DNA of 64,000 bases. It comes from Orthonyx spaldingii (Eukaryota > Chordata > Aves > Passeriformes > Orthonychidae). A program made the translations under genes and the position numbers. Where the stretch lies: assembly GCA_013397795.1 (NCBI GenBank), contig VZTJ01005217.1:211757-275756 (forward strand), written 5' to 3'. Under the pieces are notes generated by a model. The model was given only the letters and a program-made list of their open reading frames with translations. It had not been told where the DNA came from and ran no database searches. Positions 26,260-39,131 of the stretch are shown piece after piece; positions within the stretch are counted from its first letter, which is position 1, and each line of letters starts with the position of its first letter.

Positions 26260-27246
26260 CTTTTTAGGGAAACGTGCCTCAAAAGGAGCCCTTTGGAGCC
26301 ACCCTTACAGGAAGGAAGCTCCACAGAGCTTCAGTGGGGTCTGACAGGTCCCCTAGGACCAGGAATCCACTGGATTTGCCCTCAGGGAGTGACACCTCCA
26401 GCTTAAGAGAAGGCAAATATGCAACAGGAGATGAGTTCTACAATAAATGGGTCTATTTTAAACAGGCAAGACAGGCTCTGGGTAATTTTTCTGCAGAGCC
26501 ACCAGCTTTTCTTCCACATGGTTCTGCCTCTGAGGAGGATTCCTGCCTCCACACTGTGACTGACCACTCAGTCCCACCATGTGTGCCACACCTTCCCAAT
26601 CCCATACAGGCTAACGAGGGTCTGCACTGGGCCCTTTCCCACCCACTGCTGCCAAACCAGACAGCACAATGGGGTGACAGGATGATTAACCTGGGGCTCC
26701 CCCTTTGCTCAGGGGGAGTTTGCACCATGTATCAAACCCCCTTTACATGTGGTGTAACCCCATCCCTTTGCAAAGTCAGATCAGACTCTTTATTTTCTGT
26801 AAAGCCAGCTCAGTATAAGCAAAAATTTTGCCTCCTTGCAGAGACTGTTTGCAGGTGTTATTCTGGGCTAGAACAAAGACAAATGAAAATCCCAGTGTGA
26901 AGGTTAATGTGGAAATCCTCCGGAGGCAGTAACACAAAACGATGTGCATTTCCTCCAGCAGGCCGTTTAAAAGATGTCAAGCACACAGATGCCATTCTCT
27001 TCTGCTCAGAGACACTGAAGCTGTGACCAGTGAGCCATACTGGGCAGAAAGAGCACTCCCAATGGCGCAAAAGCTGAAGGATTCGCTTTTAGGGAAGGAT
27101 CTCTGGAGACACAGCATCTCCATCTTATGACAACTCCTAGCCTCCTGTTAGTCCCAGCTGATGTTAGGCAAGACTAGTTAATATTCAAACCTCAGCAAAA
27201 GGAAAATACACACAAACCACAAACATGTCAGCAGAGATGACAGTAC

Positions 27247-27499
27247 CTAAAATAGCCACCACCTCGTCGTCCTGGATGACTTCCAAGGATCCTGAGACCA
27301 CGAAGCAGAGAGCATCCACGCTTTCCCCAGCGTGGTAGATGAGGTCCCCCGGGGCACAATGGATGGTCTGGAACTCCACGGCCAGGGCTCGCAGGCAGCC
27401 GTCGCTGGCCAGCCGGAAGGCAGGGTGCTCGTTGAAAACCTTCCGGTTCAGGTGCACGCAGATGTCTGCTCTCATGTCCTTTGGGCAGATCGAGAGCAC
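27247..27499 (-). CDS. KCNH5: KCNH5 exon: C-linker end and first half of the CNB-homology domain
   Basis: This exon encodes 84 complete codons plus the first base of a Gly codon. It starts VLSICPKDMRADICVHLNRK, passes through HPAFRLASDGCLRALAVEFQ and HCAPGDLIYHAGESVDALCF, and ends SGSLEVIQDDEVVAILG. These are the last C-linker helices and the beta-roll of the cyclic-nucleotide-binding homology domain. In EAG channels that domain does not respond to cAMP but is part of gating. The residues VFNEHP, LAVEFQTIH and VDALCF match EAG2 as I remember it, where EAG1 (KCNH1) has VFKEHP, LAMEFQTVH and VDSLCF; this decides the paralogue. The acceptor is CTCCTCTCCAG next to 27499, with a good branch-point candidate (CTGAT, A at 27528) 28-29 nt upstream. 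The donor is TTTAG|GTACTG, the intron starting at 27246. A tetranucleotide-based repeat array lies about 110 bp upstream of the acceptor. Confidence 0.97.
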
Positions 27500-27526
27500 C
27501 TGGAGAGGAGAAAAGATGGAAAAATA

Positions 27527-27531
27527 ATCAG
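27527..27531 (-). promoter_or_regulatory. Candidate branch point for the KCNH5 exon at 27247-27499
   Basis: The minus strand reads TTGCTGATTATTT upstream of a pyrimidine-rich TTTTCTCCTCTCCAG acceptor. CTGAT fits the vertebrate branch-point consensus, and its A at 27528 lies 28-29 nt before the exon, the usual distance. This is a consensus match only. Confidence 0.5.
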
Positions 27532-27612
27532 CAAGGGATGTGACACCAGGCCACCGCTGTATGAAATAACCAGATGGATGAGTCTGAAGATCTGCCCAGG
27601 GGGGATCTTGAA

Positions 27613-27866
27613 ATCCATCCATCTATCCATCTGTCCATCCGTCCATCCATCCGTCCGTCCATCCATCCGTCCGTCCATCCATCCGTCCGTCCATCCATCC
27701 GTCCGTCCATCCATCCGTCCGTCCATCCATCCGTCCGTCCATCCATCCGTCCGTCCATCCATCCGTCCGTCCATCCATCCGTCCGTCCATCCATCCGTCC
27801 GTCCATCCATCCGTCCATCCATCCATACATCCATCCACCCACCCACCCATCCACCCATCCATCCTG
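27613..27866 (+). repeat. Tetranucleotide-based minisatellite with 16-bp higher-order unit
   Basis: The tract is built of ATCC and GTCC tetramers. In the core, 27645-27804, the tetramers are organised as ATCC-ATCC-GTCC-GTCC, a 16-bp unit repeated ten times without a mismatch. Irregular ATCC, CTAT and CACC variants flank it. Because no reading of these tetramers gives a stop codon, long open frames appear on both strands (Pro-Ser-rich on plus, Met-Asp-Gly-Arg-like on minus); these are artefacts. The array lies in the KCNH5 intron, starting about 114 bp upstream of the acceptor of the 27247-27499 exon, so its G-rich complement would be in the pre-mRNA. Confidence 0.97.
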
Positions 27867-30800
27867 TCATTTCATAAAGCTTCTGCTGGGAGTTTTATCC
27901 TGGTTTGGAGTAGTCTTTTCCTACCCATCTACAGTTTTCCCTGCATCTGAAAGGGTGATGTGGAAGACAGGATTGCTCTGCTACACTGTGCTCACTCCTA
28001 ATGCTTTTCACACTCATTTTGCAGACCTGCAGGTGGAAATGCTACATCCTGTCTGTGCGTATCCCTCCAGACCTGGTGCCCAGGCTGTCTGCTGCTGTGC
28101 TCAATCCCTGCAGGAGCACAGAACGGACACACAGAGCTGAAGGAGCTCAAGGACATGCAAAGATAGACCATCCACAACAGAAAAACACCACATTTTATTC
28201 ACACCCAGAAAACCCAGCTTTCAGAAGTCTTGATGTAGGTGACCCCTTACCAACACACCAAACACACCCAGCGTTCAGGTTCAGTGAGATACACAAGGAA
28301 TAACCTGCCCAGGAGGGATTACAGACTAGAAAATCCAAAGAGGTTGGAGGAAAAAGGCAGTAAAATGAAACCTCATCAAATGTAAAGTAAAGGTGAGTGA
28401 AGAACTGTCCACTGTGAAGACATCTTCATTGTAGATCAATTAAATAAGATCTTCAACTAGTTTCTTACCTTAATTAGCCTTCCCTATTGAAACAGTAACA
28501 CAAATACACCTGAAGAAAGAAAGTGAAAACCTGTGGGTCTTGTTGGGTTTGTAAACTGGGTGTTTGGTATTTGCACTCCCTCCTAAACGCACTGGCATCC
28601 TTACAGCCCTAAAATGCACAGCAGCTAATTGCACTGAGAAACATATGAAACCTTTTAATGTTTTTGTAGGATAAATAATAGAAAAGAGCACAAGACTCAG
28701 AGTACTCTGGAAGTCCCACATAAAGAAGACTGCAGATCAACAGTACGGATTAATTTCTCATCCTATGGAATTAATCTGGCAGCTCACTCTGCAGACAGTG
28801 CAGGAGACACAGACACTGTGTCAATGAGTTGACTATCATGGATTTATAGCAGAGGGAGACTCTGGTAACCCTGACTAAGCTTTGAGGCAAATGGTCATGT
28901 TAATGAACTCAAGCCATGATTTTAATTTCTGTTTAATGCAGGAGAGGTGTAAAACAAATTACTGCAAAGCATTACTAAAGCTCCTAAAGCATAGAATGTG
29001 AAAAGAATAAATAACTGCTATTTTAATAATAATATTTAGTCCTTTTCTTATTTAAATAGATCAAAGTTCCTTTGAGATCAAAGACATAATGAATGCAGAA
29101 AGATGAAGTAGAAGTTATTCTCCCATTCTCTGTACTGTGACAGTCTGTGGTGAGAAAGGGCTACTGCAACCATCTGCACTAACCTCTTCCACCACGAATT
29201 TTCACATCAATCCTGGAATAGCTGGTAAAATTATAGCCTAGAAGGCCTTGACTTAATGTTTTCAGATGATATAGGATATTTGTTCCAATGGACAGCTACC
29301 CTCTCTTTCAAAACATGTGTTGTGTCTGAACTGATCTTTTTATTTTTATTTTCAGCCAACAGCCAGAGAATCTATTATCTTGCTCAGATGAAAGACCTGC
29401 AATAATCAGAAATCTCTTCCACATGTAGGTGTTCATAGAATATGACCAGGTCACCTCTCAATCTTGAAAAAACAAGAGAGATAGCTGATACTTTTAGTGC
29501 CCAGCACTATGAAGTACAGGCTATCTTTGGAAACTTCCCCCTGCATGAGGTTTTCTCACCTAAAACCACCTTCCCAGAGTTACCAGATAATTAGTTTTTA
29601 TTTTACTTAACACAGAGTAAGTCAATTTGGGTTAATGATATTTTTCTGTAACAAAATGTTGTACAGAACACATTAAAATCCCCTGCATAAGTATGTTTTA
29701 TCATAAAAATTAGTAATAAACACATTTGACATGACATATTCTCTATAAGCCATCATTTGCATTAGTAATAATACCTTGTCTGAATCACTGTAGACCATAT
29801 TCTGTATCACATTTCCATAATTTAGTAGGGGTAAATGTCAATTTTACAAACTTCTATTTACCTGAGTCATTCCATTTACCATTAGAAATATGGGCACACC
29901 TTAGTTTCTCAGTAAAAAACAAAGATTACTTTCGAGAGTGATTGTTTCACCTCGGCTTTTCTTCTGGATCAAACAGAGAGTTTGTCTTTATTATGATAAA
30001 ACAGCAACATGCCATCTTTCTTCATCTCAATAGTAACTTAATGAAAAATTCTGTTTTCTTTTCTACCATGATTGATGATTTTTAACATTTTTATCTACTC
30101 TTGGGCCTGAATCATGGTTATAAGTTTTTTATGTCCCTGTAATACTTTCAGAAATTTAAGTGCTTTTGACTTAACAAGGCCACGAGCTAGGAATTCTCAA
30201 ACATTGCTTTCAAGAAAAATGTCTGTGTTCATACATGACTGATTACCAAATTTTAGCTTTTAAGCTTCCAAACTGCAGGAAAAATTGGTTAAACTGTTGC
30301 AGAGGTTGTTCCTGTAAGATTCTGAGATGTTCCAGGACCCTTTGTTTGTTTGGAATGTACAATAATTGTGTCCCTCAAGAATAAAAGCCACTTGGATGCA
30401 AAGCAGAATACCACTTTCTCCCAAATACAGACTTAAATACAGAGTATTAAGAGTGAGCACTCAAAGAATTACTCTTTTTATAACACAAGCATATCTATCA
30501 TTACACACTACACAATGAAGAGACAGAAAAAAAATCCACTGCACAGAAAAAAGCCAGTCTTAGAAAGCACAATCCAGGAATGTTCTGATGTCATGATCAA
30601 GTGATTGTTCTAATGACAAATCACTGTACAGAGATATATGGAGATATCACTTATCAACTACTACAGCAGTAAATGACTAATGATCCAAGAGTTATCCAGG
30701 AACAAATATGCTTAATTTGAGTCTTCTTGCCCGCTGCATAAGCATTGCGAACAGAGAATGAAACACATGACAAGTAAAACAAATATGTAATTTTAGAAGA

Positions 30801-31148
30801 CTTGGCAAGGCATTGTTGACTGCTAAAGATAAATGTAGATACAGGTAGAGAAAAAAGAGAGCAACGATAGACAATTGCAACATTCAGTTACGTGTTTACT
30901 GCATGCTCTTCAAATGAGCACTTCAAATTCAGATGAATATTCGCCTGAAAATGATCCCTTACTGATAATACAAGACTTGGGACATTCTTATTGTGCATTG
31001 CTCTCACTGAGATCTCAGCAGTTTTAGGGCAGCAAGAAATTAAAGAGATACAAACTAGCAGCACCATGGCTGCCCCTGGGTCCATATTCTGTACAAATGC
31101 ACACACATGGGTGTAAAAAGAGAAATTCAGGTTAAGGGAGAGGACATC

Positions 31149-31396
31149 TGTGGCAACACAGAATCCTTCTCGTGTGAAAATCTCTTCGTTTTCTGTAAAC
31201 AAGTATGTGAATAAAGATAAAAGTGTTCATAGCTCTCATGGATCCAGGTGGCCAATCAGCTGCAAGAGGCGTACAGCTATGGCCAATCATGTGAGAGTCC
31301 ATTTTGTATATAAAAGCTGAATTTAATAAACAATTCGGTTCTTTTCACCATTTTATCTCGTCTGCTTCTTGTTTCAACATCGGCTCAACAGCGACA
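31149..31396 (+). mobile_element. Short solo LTR of an endogenous retrovirus (ERVK-like)
   Basis: The 248-bp segment starts TGTGGC and ends GCGACA, an imperfect inverted terminal repeat matching at five of six bases and with the TG...CA ends of LTRs. It is flanked by GACATC (31143-31148) and GTCATC (31397-31402), a likely 6-bp target duplication with one mismatch. Inside, in order, are two GGCCAATCA boxes (CCAAT type), a TATAAAA box near 31310, an AATAAA signal near 31325 and a short R/U5. No viral coding sequence lies beside it, so it is a solo LTR left by recombination. A 6-bp duplication and short LTR are typical of alpha/beta-type retroviruses; the family call is inference. Confidence 0.75.
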
Positions 31397-34300
31397 GTCA
31401 TCCTGTAATGCTCAGTCAATTTTTCCACTGTTAAGGAAATGCCTCCAACACATCCTGATAACAGAACCAAAGTTCTGTTGGGACATTTCTTCTACCCTGT
31501 GTGCTCTTTCGGCCGCGCAGCAAAAACCACCACGGCAAATGTCTTAGGAGGAGATTTCCTTGGGGATCCCATGGCGTTTCGCAGTGAAACCCACAGTTTG
31601 TGAGGCAGGCAGGATGCTCAGGAGGCTGATGGCAATGCTTTGCTGAGTGAGGGGTTTGGAGCACTTGGAGGGGACAGTCTGGTAGGACCAGGCGCTTGTG
31701 CTGCTACAGAAGCTGCTCTGTAATAAATCTGCAGCCACAGATGTTGCAGCCAGCTCTCCCCTATGCACCCAGGCAGCATGAAAGAACAGAACCTGCTACA
31801 CACCAGTGCAAAATCAGGGGAGAAAGCTGAACTCTGCCCAGAGGAGAATCTTTGCTGGCTGTATAAACTGGTTTTACCAGGAAAGAAGCAAGGCTCCCTG
31901 AAAGCACACAGGTATCCACAAAGACCTGAGCCACTACAAAGCTGAGGGAGGAGAAAGGAAAGCACAGAATAACATTTATCACTTTCCCTCTCTGCACAGA
32001 AAACGAAACCTCCTCAGCGTCAGCGTAAGGCAACTGCTGAGCTCTGCCATCACCACCTGGCACCCAGCTGATTCAGACCCCAGCACAACCACACCCAAAG
32101 CAAAGACTCAACCGCACCATCATCTCTAGATCACCTCATATGGAAAATGCTGACAGTGAGAGAATGGCTTGTGGTTGCTGCTAGAGATTGGGAAGGGCAG
32201 GAACCAGCTCTAGAGGACCTACGGGGAATTGGCACAAAATGTCTCACAGTCTTTTCAACTCGAGATCTGTAGGGGTGGGGAATTAAACTCCCCAGGACGT
32301 TCCATCTGACTTTTTAACTCTCTCATCCATTTCCTCAGCATGTGCAGGCAGTTCAGGATAAGCCTCCTGAACAGCTCAGAGAGTTCTACAGTGAGCAGAG
32401 ATTAAAAAAAAATTCAAACAAAAGCAAATGAATCAAAACAAAAACTGCACAGATTAAGAGAGCGTCCAAACAATATCTTTTAGGATGGGTTTAGAGGTTT
32501 AAGTATTTGTTAAAAAATCTTCCCCAGCTGGAAAACACTGCAGGGTGGCTTAGCAGGTATTACAGAATCTGTTGACTTGTCAACAAAAAGAGCAGAGGCC
32601 AGTGAATCATGAACATTAGCTATCCATCCTCTTCCAGCACACAGGATTCCCACTTTCTGGGGGTTGTGGGTAAGGAACATATTGACTGATAACCAGGCCA
32701 AGAGCTTTGTCATTCTGTGGTGTAATAACAAGGACTGTTTCCTAAATGAATAACTGTAACAAATATCAGAGATACTAAAAATGCCAGTTTTGAAAATAAA
32801 GAAAATAAACTCCTCCAACATTGAACCCATTCGAGGCCACAGATAGCTCTTTTTATTTTGTGGAGAAAGGCCACTCTGGGTTTTCAGATGTATTCAGCAG
32901 TCACAATCAAGGTCAGTTCTTTCCAAAAAACCCACAATACTCACCAGGCACCTGACCAAGTTACTTAGATTTTTAGAAAGATTTGGCTCATTTGACTGTG
33001 GCATTCTTTTTCAGGCCTGGCTAAAAGTGTTACATTCAGCACTGGATGGAGGCCAAAGAGACAAAGGTAAGAAAACAGCCCACTGGCAAATCACAGAGCA
33101 TTTTTCTGTAATAATCAGGTAATTTTGTAAGTATCTCAAAGATGATGCATGGAGCTGAGCAGTAATTAACCCTGCATGCATTAGGGTAGTCTTTAATACA
33201 TCACTGAGTATCCTGGCACTAAGAACTGAACGTCAGCAGCAATGGTGTGCTCTGTTTTAATTGTAGTGAGAACCAAGGTTGCTCTGATTTAAATGCTCAG
33301 AAACCGAAATCTGAAAATCATATCTAAGTTGAGTTTGGCTTGTTTTCTTATTAATAAAATATGAGCTGAATCAGTGATTAAAATGGGTAGATTTAGTGGC
33401 ATACTAACAAAATTAACTTGTTTTTTTAACCAAGTAACCTGTTAGAGACATTTTAAAAATCCCCAGAAATTGGCTGTAGAGTCCATTATATTATGTCAAC
33501 ACAGAGAGAATCTGGCTAAGGGTTTGAAAATCTGGGCAAGATGAGAGGCATCACTATGTCTTTTAAGGAATTAAGTGATTCAACAGCACAGGGGTTGCTG
33601 GTTTGTGTAGTGCACTGAAAAGTGTGCCACACTAATAACATCCACGGATGACTCCAAGTAGTAGATCCCAGGTTGCCTAAAGGTTGCATATTCAAAAGTT
33701 TTACTGTTTTCAGTTTTGCTGTAATACCTACAGCAAGAAAAAATATTGCAGGGCCTTATAATGGGGCAAAGGATAGCACACTACAGGGAAATACTTCATT
33801 AAAAACCAACTGCTTAGATAAAAGAAGAAAAAGAAACATCAGAAAGAATGTGTCATACATCAAAGAATTTCTCAAGTCACAACAGTTTCCGGCGCTAAGG
33901 TCACCCTTGGAAGAATGAAATCGTTCCTTGCACTGTTTTATTCTGTGCTCCTTCTGGAGGTGGCTGTATTTTCTCACATGCAGCAAAGACATTCAAGGAA
34001 AGGAAGGATGAAAACATGTGGAAAAGACCTTCCCTGAGATGTGGTCTGAAACTGACCTTTGCCTGCTCCATCCCTTTGGTGGCAGTGCTCAGGAAATTGC
34101 CCGGCCCATCCACTCAGGGACTTACTCCCCCAGGAATTAAGCTTGGAGCTGCTCCATAGCCCTGGCATTTCCTCAGGCATGACAAGTTCACCGTTTATTC
34201 TGTATCAGTCTCAAGATATTACATCCAAGAGGCAGAGATAACTGTGAATACTCTTTCCCGGCCCTGCAGAGTGCAAAGGGGAAACAGAAAGCTCCACTGG

Positions 34301-37300
34301 TGCACAGGCCCCGCTCATGGACCCATGGGAAGGACAGTGAGACCTCTCCTGCATCCCATTCTCCAGAGACCCATGGATTCCAACTGTACCTGTTCCTAGC
34401 TCAGCTCTGTGAGGTGAGGGACGACTCCTTGTTCACCTCGTCCCAGTCTGCAAGGAACGACCAACAACCTCTACAGCCTCTACAACGAAACAAACATACT
34501 TGTGCAAACGATTTTTACCTGCCCTTTCCAGCAGGGAACTGTGTGCAGCTGTCACAGCTAATTTTGCAGAAGTTCTCTTTGGCCACAAAGCTTGGCAGGC
34601 TTCTCCTCCTGGTCATCCACTAGGAAATCCAGCCAGCACTTATGGACACCTCGATGCGATGGGACACGGCAGAAACGGCAGCCTGATTCCTCTTTTTTGT
34701 CTCAGGGTATCACTAATTATTTCTACAGCTCTTGCAGCTCTTCTTAACGGCAAACATGAATAAGCTGCACTGTCCTCATGTAGATTAATGTTTAGTGAAG
34801 TTACAACCTGTGTCTACCATAAACCTATCTCCTTTATGAAAGCTTAGTGGGCCAGCAGTGAATAATTCTAATGCTGTGCTATTTTCCTGTGATTTCCATT
34901 TCAGTCAGTGCAATGTGGAATTGGCTTTCATTATCCCAATTGCCATTGATGTTCAGGTTGAAACTAAGTAAGACGACTTTTTTCTCATTCAACCTAGCGC
35001 TTTTCTGAAGGAAACTACTGTTAAAACACGATAGACATTTATTTAATTGCTTTCTGAGCAAATTGTAAGGCATACAACAGCACAGAGGTCAAGATGAGAA
35101 AATCTTTGGGTTTTACAGACATTTCAGAGTGTTATCATTAGACAAGACCTTGAAACATCTGCATGTTAGTTAATGGTTGTTCTGCTTTCCTGGATAATGA
35201 CCTATTTCTTACAGAAGAGCTAATATCTATAAATTTCTCATTTTCTGCCCTGGATATTTTAATAAAAACTAAGAGATTTGAATTCAAGGTGTTTCATACA
35301 TCAAATTATTACTGCAAAGATTTTCAAAATCTACTTAAACATGGTCATATACACAGAAAGTACTGCCTCTTTTTTACCTCTCACAAAAAAAAAACCCAAA
35401 CCAGATTCTGATGGATGAGAGATACTGTTTAATATATAAAGGCTTTTCAGTTTTGTCATGTTTTTAATCCTGCTCATTATTAGACGAGTAACCCTGAAAC
35501 CTGTATCACTAAACATAAAAAAAAAATAAAAAAATAAATCCCATCTTGTTTGAGCCACTGTTGCACCAGGAGATAAGAGTCCATGTGCATGTATCACATA
35601 GCTCATCCCAGCTGTCAGAGGAGGGCTCTCATGTTTAAGTGATTTAAGATTATGGATCAGAGGCCACTTGCTTCCCCTTAGGTAATAATAATAAATATGC
35701 TAATGCTTTTAGTGTCATTGTTAATTCCTTGTTTGTGAACACTCAGACAGGCAGAAGCAATGTGGGCCTGAAGACAGGATTTGAAGATGAGCTATTCCCA
35801 AGGAGATGAGGAAAGCCAAAATTCTAAGCTTAAAGCACCATCACTTCAGTGTGGGAGACCAAGTCCTCTTCCACATACACAGAAAACACACCGGGGCTTT
35901 AAATTCTGTTAAGGACATCTTGCTACACAAGCAGCAAGGAATAGATCCTCACTTAACCTCCTTCACTACGACTTCCACTTTGCCTTCAGTTCTCATGTAA
36001 GAACTCATCAGTTTTAGCCAAGACCTTCCTTGGGACTACACACTGAATGTGTCATTCAGGGATAAATATTTGACGCAACAAATTAACACATGTGAAGTGG
36101 TAGTAACTTCAATCAAGTTCTTAACTTATATTTTGATTTCAAGCATATTAATTTAAAATCTTTAGTTATCAAGGAAACACATGCATGTGTTTATTGACAC
36201 TCCATCAGTGCTGGGACCGTTCAACACCATAGAAACTGACTGTAACACTCATATAAAAAAAACTCATTCTTCCTTCTTGTTCTTTAAATTTGGGGTTTAA
36301 AACAAAGCCATTTCAACATGCTGAGTGACTGAATGAAATGTATTATAAATTTGGGGCAAATGATGTCGCAAAACACATTCCAGTGTGACAATGGAGATAT
36401 ATTTGGAACAATTTTGGATGTAATAGTGTATAGTAGGTTGAAAAACATCCTTGGGTGATGGAAACTGTCTGATCTGTCTGCTGGAAAATGAAAAGCTGAA
36501 ATTCCTCAGTAATTATCCTGTGTCGTGAGCACACATGTTTTGCAGGATAATAAGAAGCTTAATGAAAAGTTCATAGAAATTAAGGAAAATGGGAAATCAT
36601 GTGATGCAAATATATCCTCACAACAGACTGCTCAGAATGTCATTACTGGAGCTTTGAAAACAAAACTGGTAGAAGCCTCTAAGGTCAGGTCCAGGCTGTC
36701 AGACAAAGCAGTGCAGAGAAGCAATCCAAGACCTGGAACAACAATCCCCTCTTCCAAACTGGAGCACTGTCTGCACTCAGCAGCTCAGCTGCAGGTGCAG
36801 TGCATCCCATTAGCCACTCTCTATCCACAATAAAAAATCTGACTTGACACTGGGTACCTTGAGGGTCCCTGTGCTCCCATCCTCTTGCTGCTCTAGGTTT
36901 GGTGCAGATGGATGAAATTTCAGTGCAGAGGGTCTTACAGCAAGGCTTGAAGGGTAAATGAAGGACCTGAGGCAAGCTAAACCATCCACCCTAGATGGCC
37001 AATCTCTAGGACTGTACCACTGTTTCTATGATTTTTCAGCTGGAATTAACAATGTTTCCTCATTTGTTTAGGTGCAGAACATCATAACACTTTCCTGAGT
37101 GGAGATAAATGTAAGACTGGCTGCGACGCAGCTTTCCAAGCTTTTGCTAAAGCCAAGGTTTTTGCAGCAGAAAGGAAACTGCCTGATCCTTGCCCTCATA
37201 TGGACCCTGGGATGCTCTGTGCAGGCACCACAGGCCACTGGAGCTGTTGCTTTTGCAGACTCGCAGGCTGTAAGGGACACAAAACACCAAAATATTCACC

Positions 37301-39131
37301 CTGGTGCTCAAGTTCTTACATTTCTCTTGTCTCTGCTCTTCTGTAACATGGGCTTTTCTGGGAAGCTCGATTAGCTGCAACTACTGATGTCCAGATGCAG
37401 AGGTCCCTGAAATCCTTCCACTGTTTTAAATTGGGTGTGGATCCAGGCCTATGTTAAGGCAAGTCTTCACCAAGGGAAAATGGTTAAAAATCTAAGTCAC
37501 AGATTTTACAGGTATATTAATTATCTCACTAAGCAGCCACTCCATCTTACAGACCAGAGAACAATGCTTGCCATGAGTCGGAGATTATGGCTCTAACTGC
37601 ATTTTTATAATCTATAAAACTGGACATGCGGAAACTATGGTAGGAAATTTCAGTAATTAAAGCATAGGTTCTCCTAATTAACTGCAAAGCATCATTAAAA
37701 TCTAATGAAACTGCAGTGGAGTAACACAGGACTCTGGCTTAACTGCAAGGAGATAAATGCAAATGCAAGTTGAATTTTCAAGCAGTTTGAAGTTTATACA
37801 ATAGGACTGAACGCATTTACAGTAGTTTAGAATATAAAAGCTCGCTTTTAACACGTATGAATCAGGATTAGGAGTTAGGGTATTAGTGGATAAGAAGTTT
37901 ACATATTAAATAATGTGCCATACTGAAGCACAAGAATCAAAGAAATAAAAATTTTGCTACTTAAAGTAGTTGTATTTGTGATGGTAAACTGAATTTCACA
38001 GCAGATGATAAAAAAAGAGAACTACTCTTGCATCAGCATGATGTAAGACTAAATTTTTCAGTGTAGAGTCTTCATCCTGGCATACCTGAACAATCTGTGT
38101 TACCCTCCCATATTGCACCAGAGATTCAACTGAAGAAAGAACTTTAAAGCTCTGCAAGCACATTTCAAGATATTAATCTGTCATGACTCTTCCTTACCCT
38201 TCTTTGGACCCTTGGCCTTTAAGTTCTTAGGATGGAAATCATGGATGCTGGAGCTTGAATGTCTAATTTAAGACAATGTGTACTAGGTCCACAGGAGCCA
38301 CAGGAGCATCACTGATCCTCACTGAACAAAAATCCGTACATAAAACTGTTTTAGCTTGCCTTACACTCAAGACTTCAGCTCTCTGAAATATCCAAGGCTG
38401 GACAGACTCACTGCTCATCCAATGCAGAAAGAGAGGTCTTGAGGACAAGTCATGAAGTCAGTCCTGGCACAGGATGAATCACCCTCCAAAGGTGACGTTC
38501 TTTAATCAGCTTTTGAAGAAACACAAATGAGCAGTCCCTTCTGAGGGCTAAAGTCCTGTAGGACTTCCACCCTGCAGAGATGCCAGGGGTATCACATTCT
38601 CTGTGCCTCCCTACCAAAAAGCCTGAAGTGCCAGTCCAGAGCTTTGAGCTCGAGGAGATCAATCTCTACTGCCATGACATCCTATGCTAATTATGCTGAT
38701 GGATATGCCGATGTCCTGGGCATCAGCAAAAGCCAATCAAACTCATTTAATTGCAATGCACAGATGCCAATACTTCTCAGGATAATACCAGTGTAGTTTA
38801 GACACCAAATTATGTTCTCGCGCTAATCTGAAGACCAATTTCCCATTGATTTCAATAGTTAAGTACATTAAAATTATTTAGTATTTAGACAAACTAAGAC
38901 TGAAAAGCAGAAAACATTTACTACAATGAAAAATAAAGGCATACTTTCAAAGCAGCAAAACAGTCCATTTTTAAAACAACCAGCTTTTGTTCCAAACACA
39001 AACATAATAAAGATGTAGCATGCAGTTAAGAATTTATTAGTAAATTATATGCTGAAACAGTCCACTTTCTAAGAAAGCACACAATGGACACAAGTTCTTG
39101 CTATCTAAACTGTTACCTCGGGTACTCATAC

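Larger units (their letters stand above)
16600..27246 (-). other. KCNH5: KCNH5 intron between the two CNB-homology-domain exons
   Basis: This intron of 10,647 bp splits the domain after the first base of a Gly codon (phase 1). It starts GTACTG at 27246 and ends TTTTTTCAG. It contains CR1 pieces near 19185-19355 (plus) and 19769-19923 (minus), a 17-bp tandem duplication at 21500, and short CA, AG and A runs. The rest is unique AT-rich DNA without recognisable genes. Plus-strand open frames at 17266-17829 (187 codons) and 26274-26900 (208 codons) show no domain or homology that I can identify. Confidence 0.9.
27500..39131 (-). other. KCNH5: KCNH5 intron between the C-linker exon and the first CNBD exon
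   Basis: This intron of 11,632 bp is phase 0, with GTATGA at its 5' end (39131) and CTCTCCAG at its 3' end. It holds the 16-bp-unit array at 27613-27866 close to its acceptor and a short solo LTR at 31149-31396. The stretch from about 28.9 to 31.1 kb and that from 32.4 to 39.1 kb are AT-rich unique DNA in which I see no gene or clear repeat. Confidence 0.9.

Noticed and set aside
27332..28140. Long open frames on both strands over the tetranucleotide array (Pro-Ser-rich or Met-Asp-Gly-Arg-like products)
   Set aside because: The tetramers ATCC and GTCC contain no stop in any frame, so open frames here are unavoidable. Only the part at 27247-27499 on the minus strand is a real exon.
29425..29530. 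Possible ancient CR1 piece (ACCAGGTCACCTCTCAATCT and following)
   Set aside because: One phrase resembles the internal CR1 block in minus orientation, but the flanks do not continue the match well enough to annotate it.
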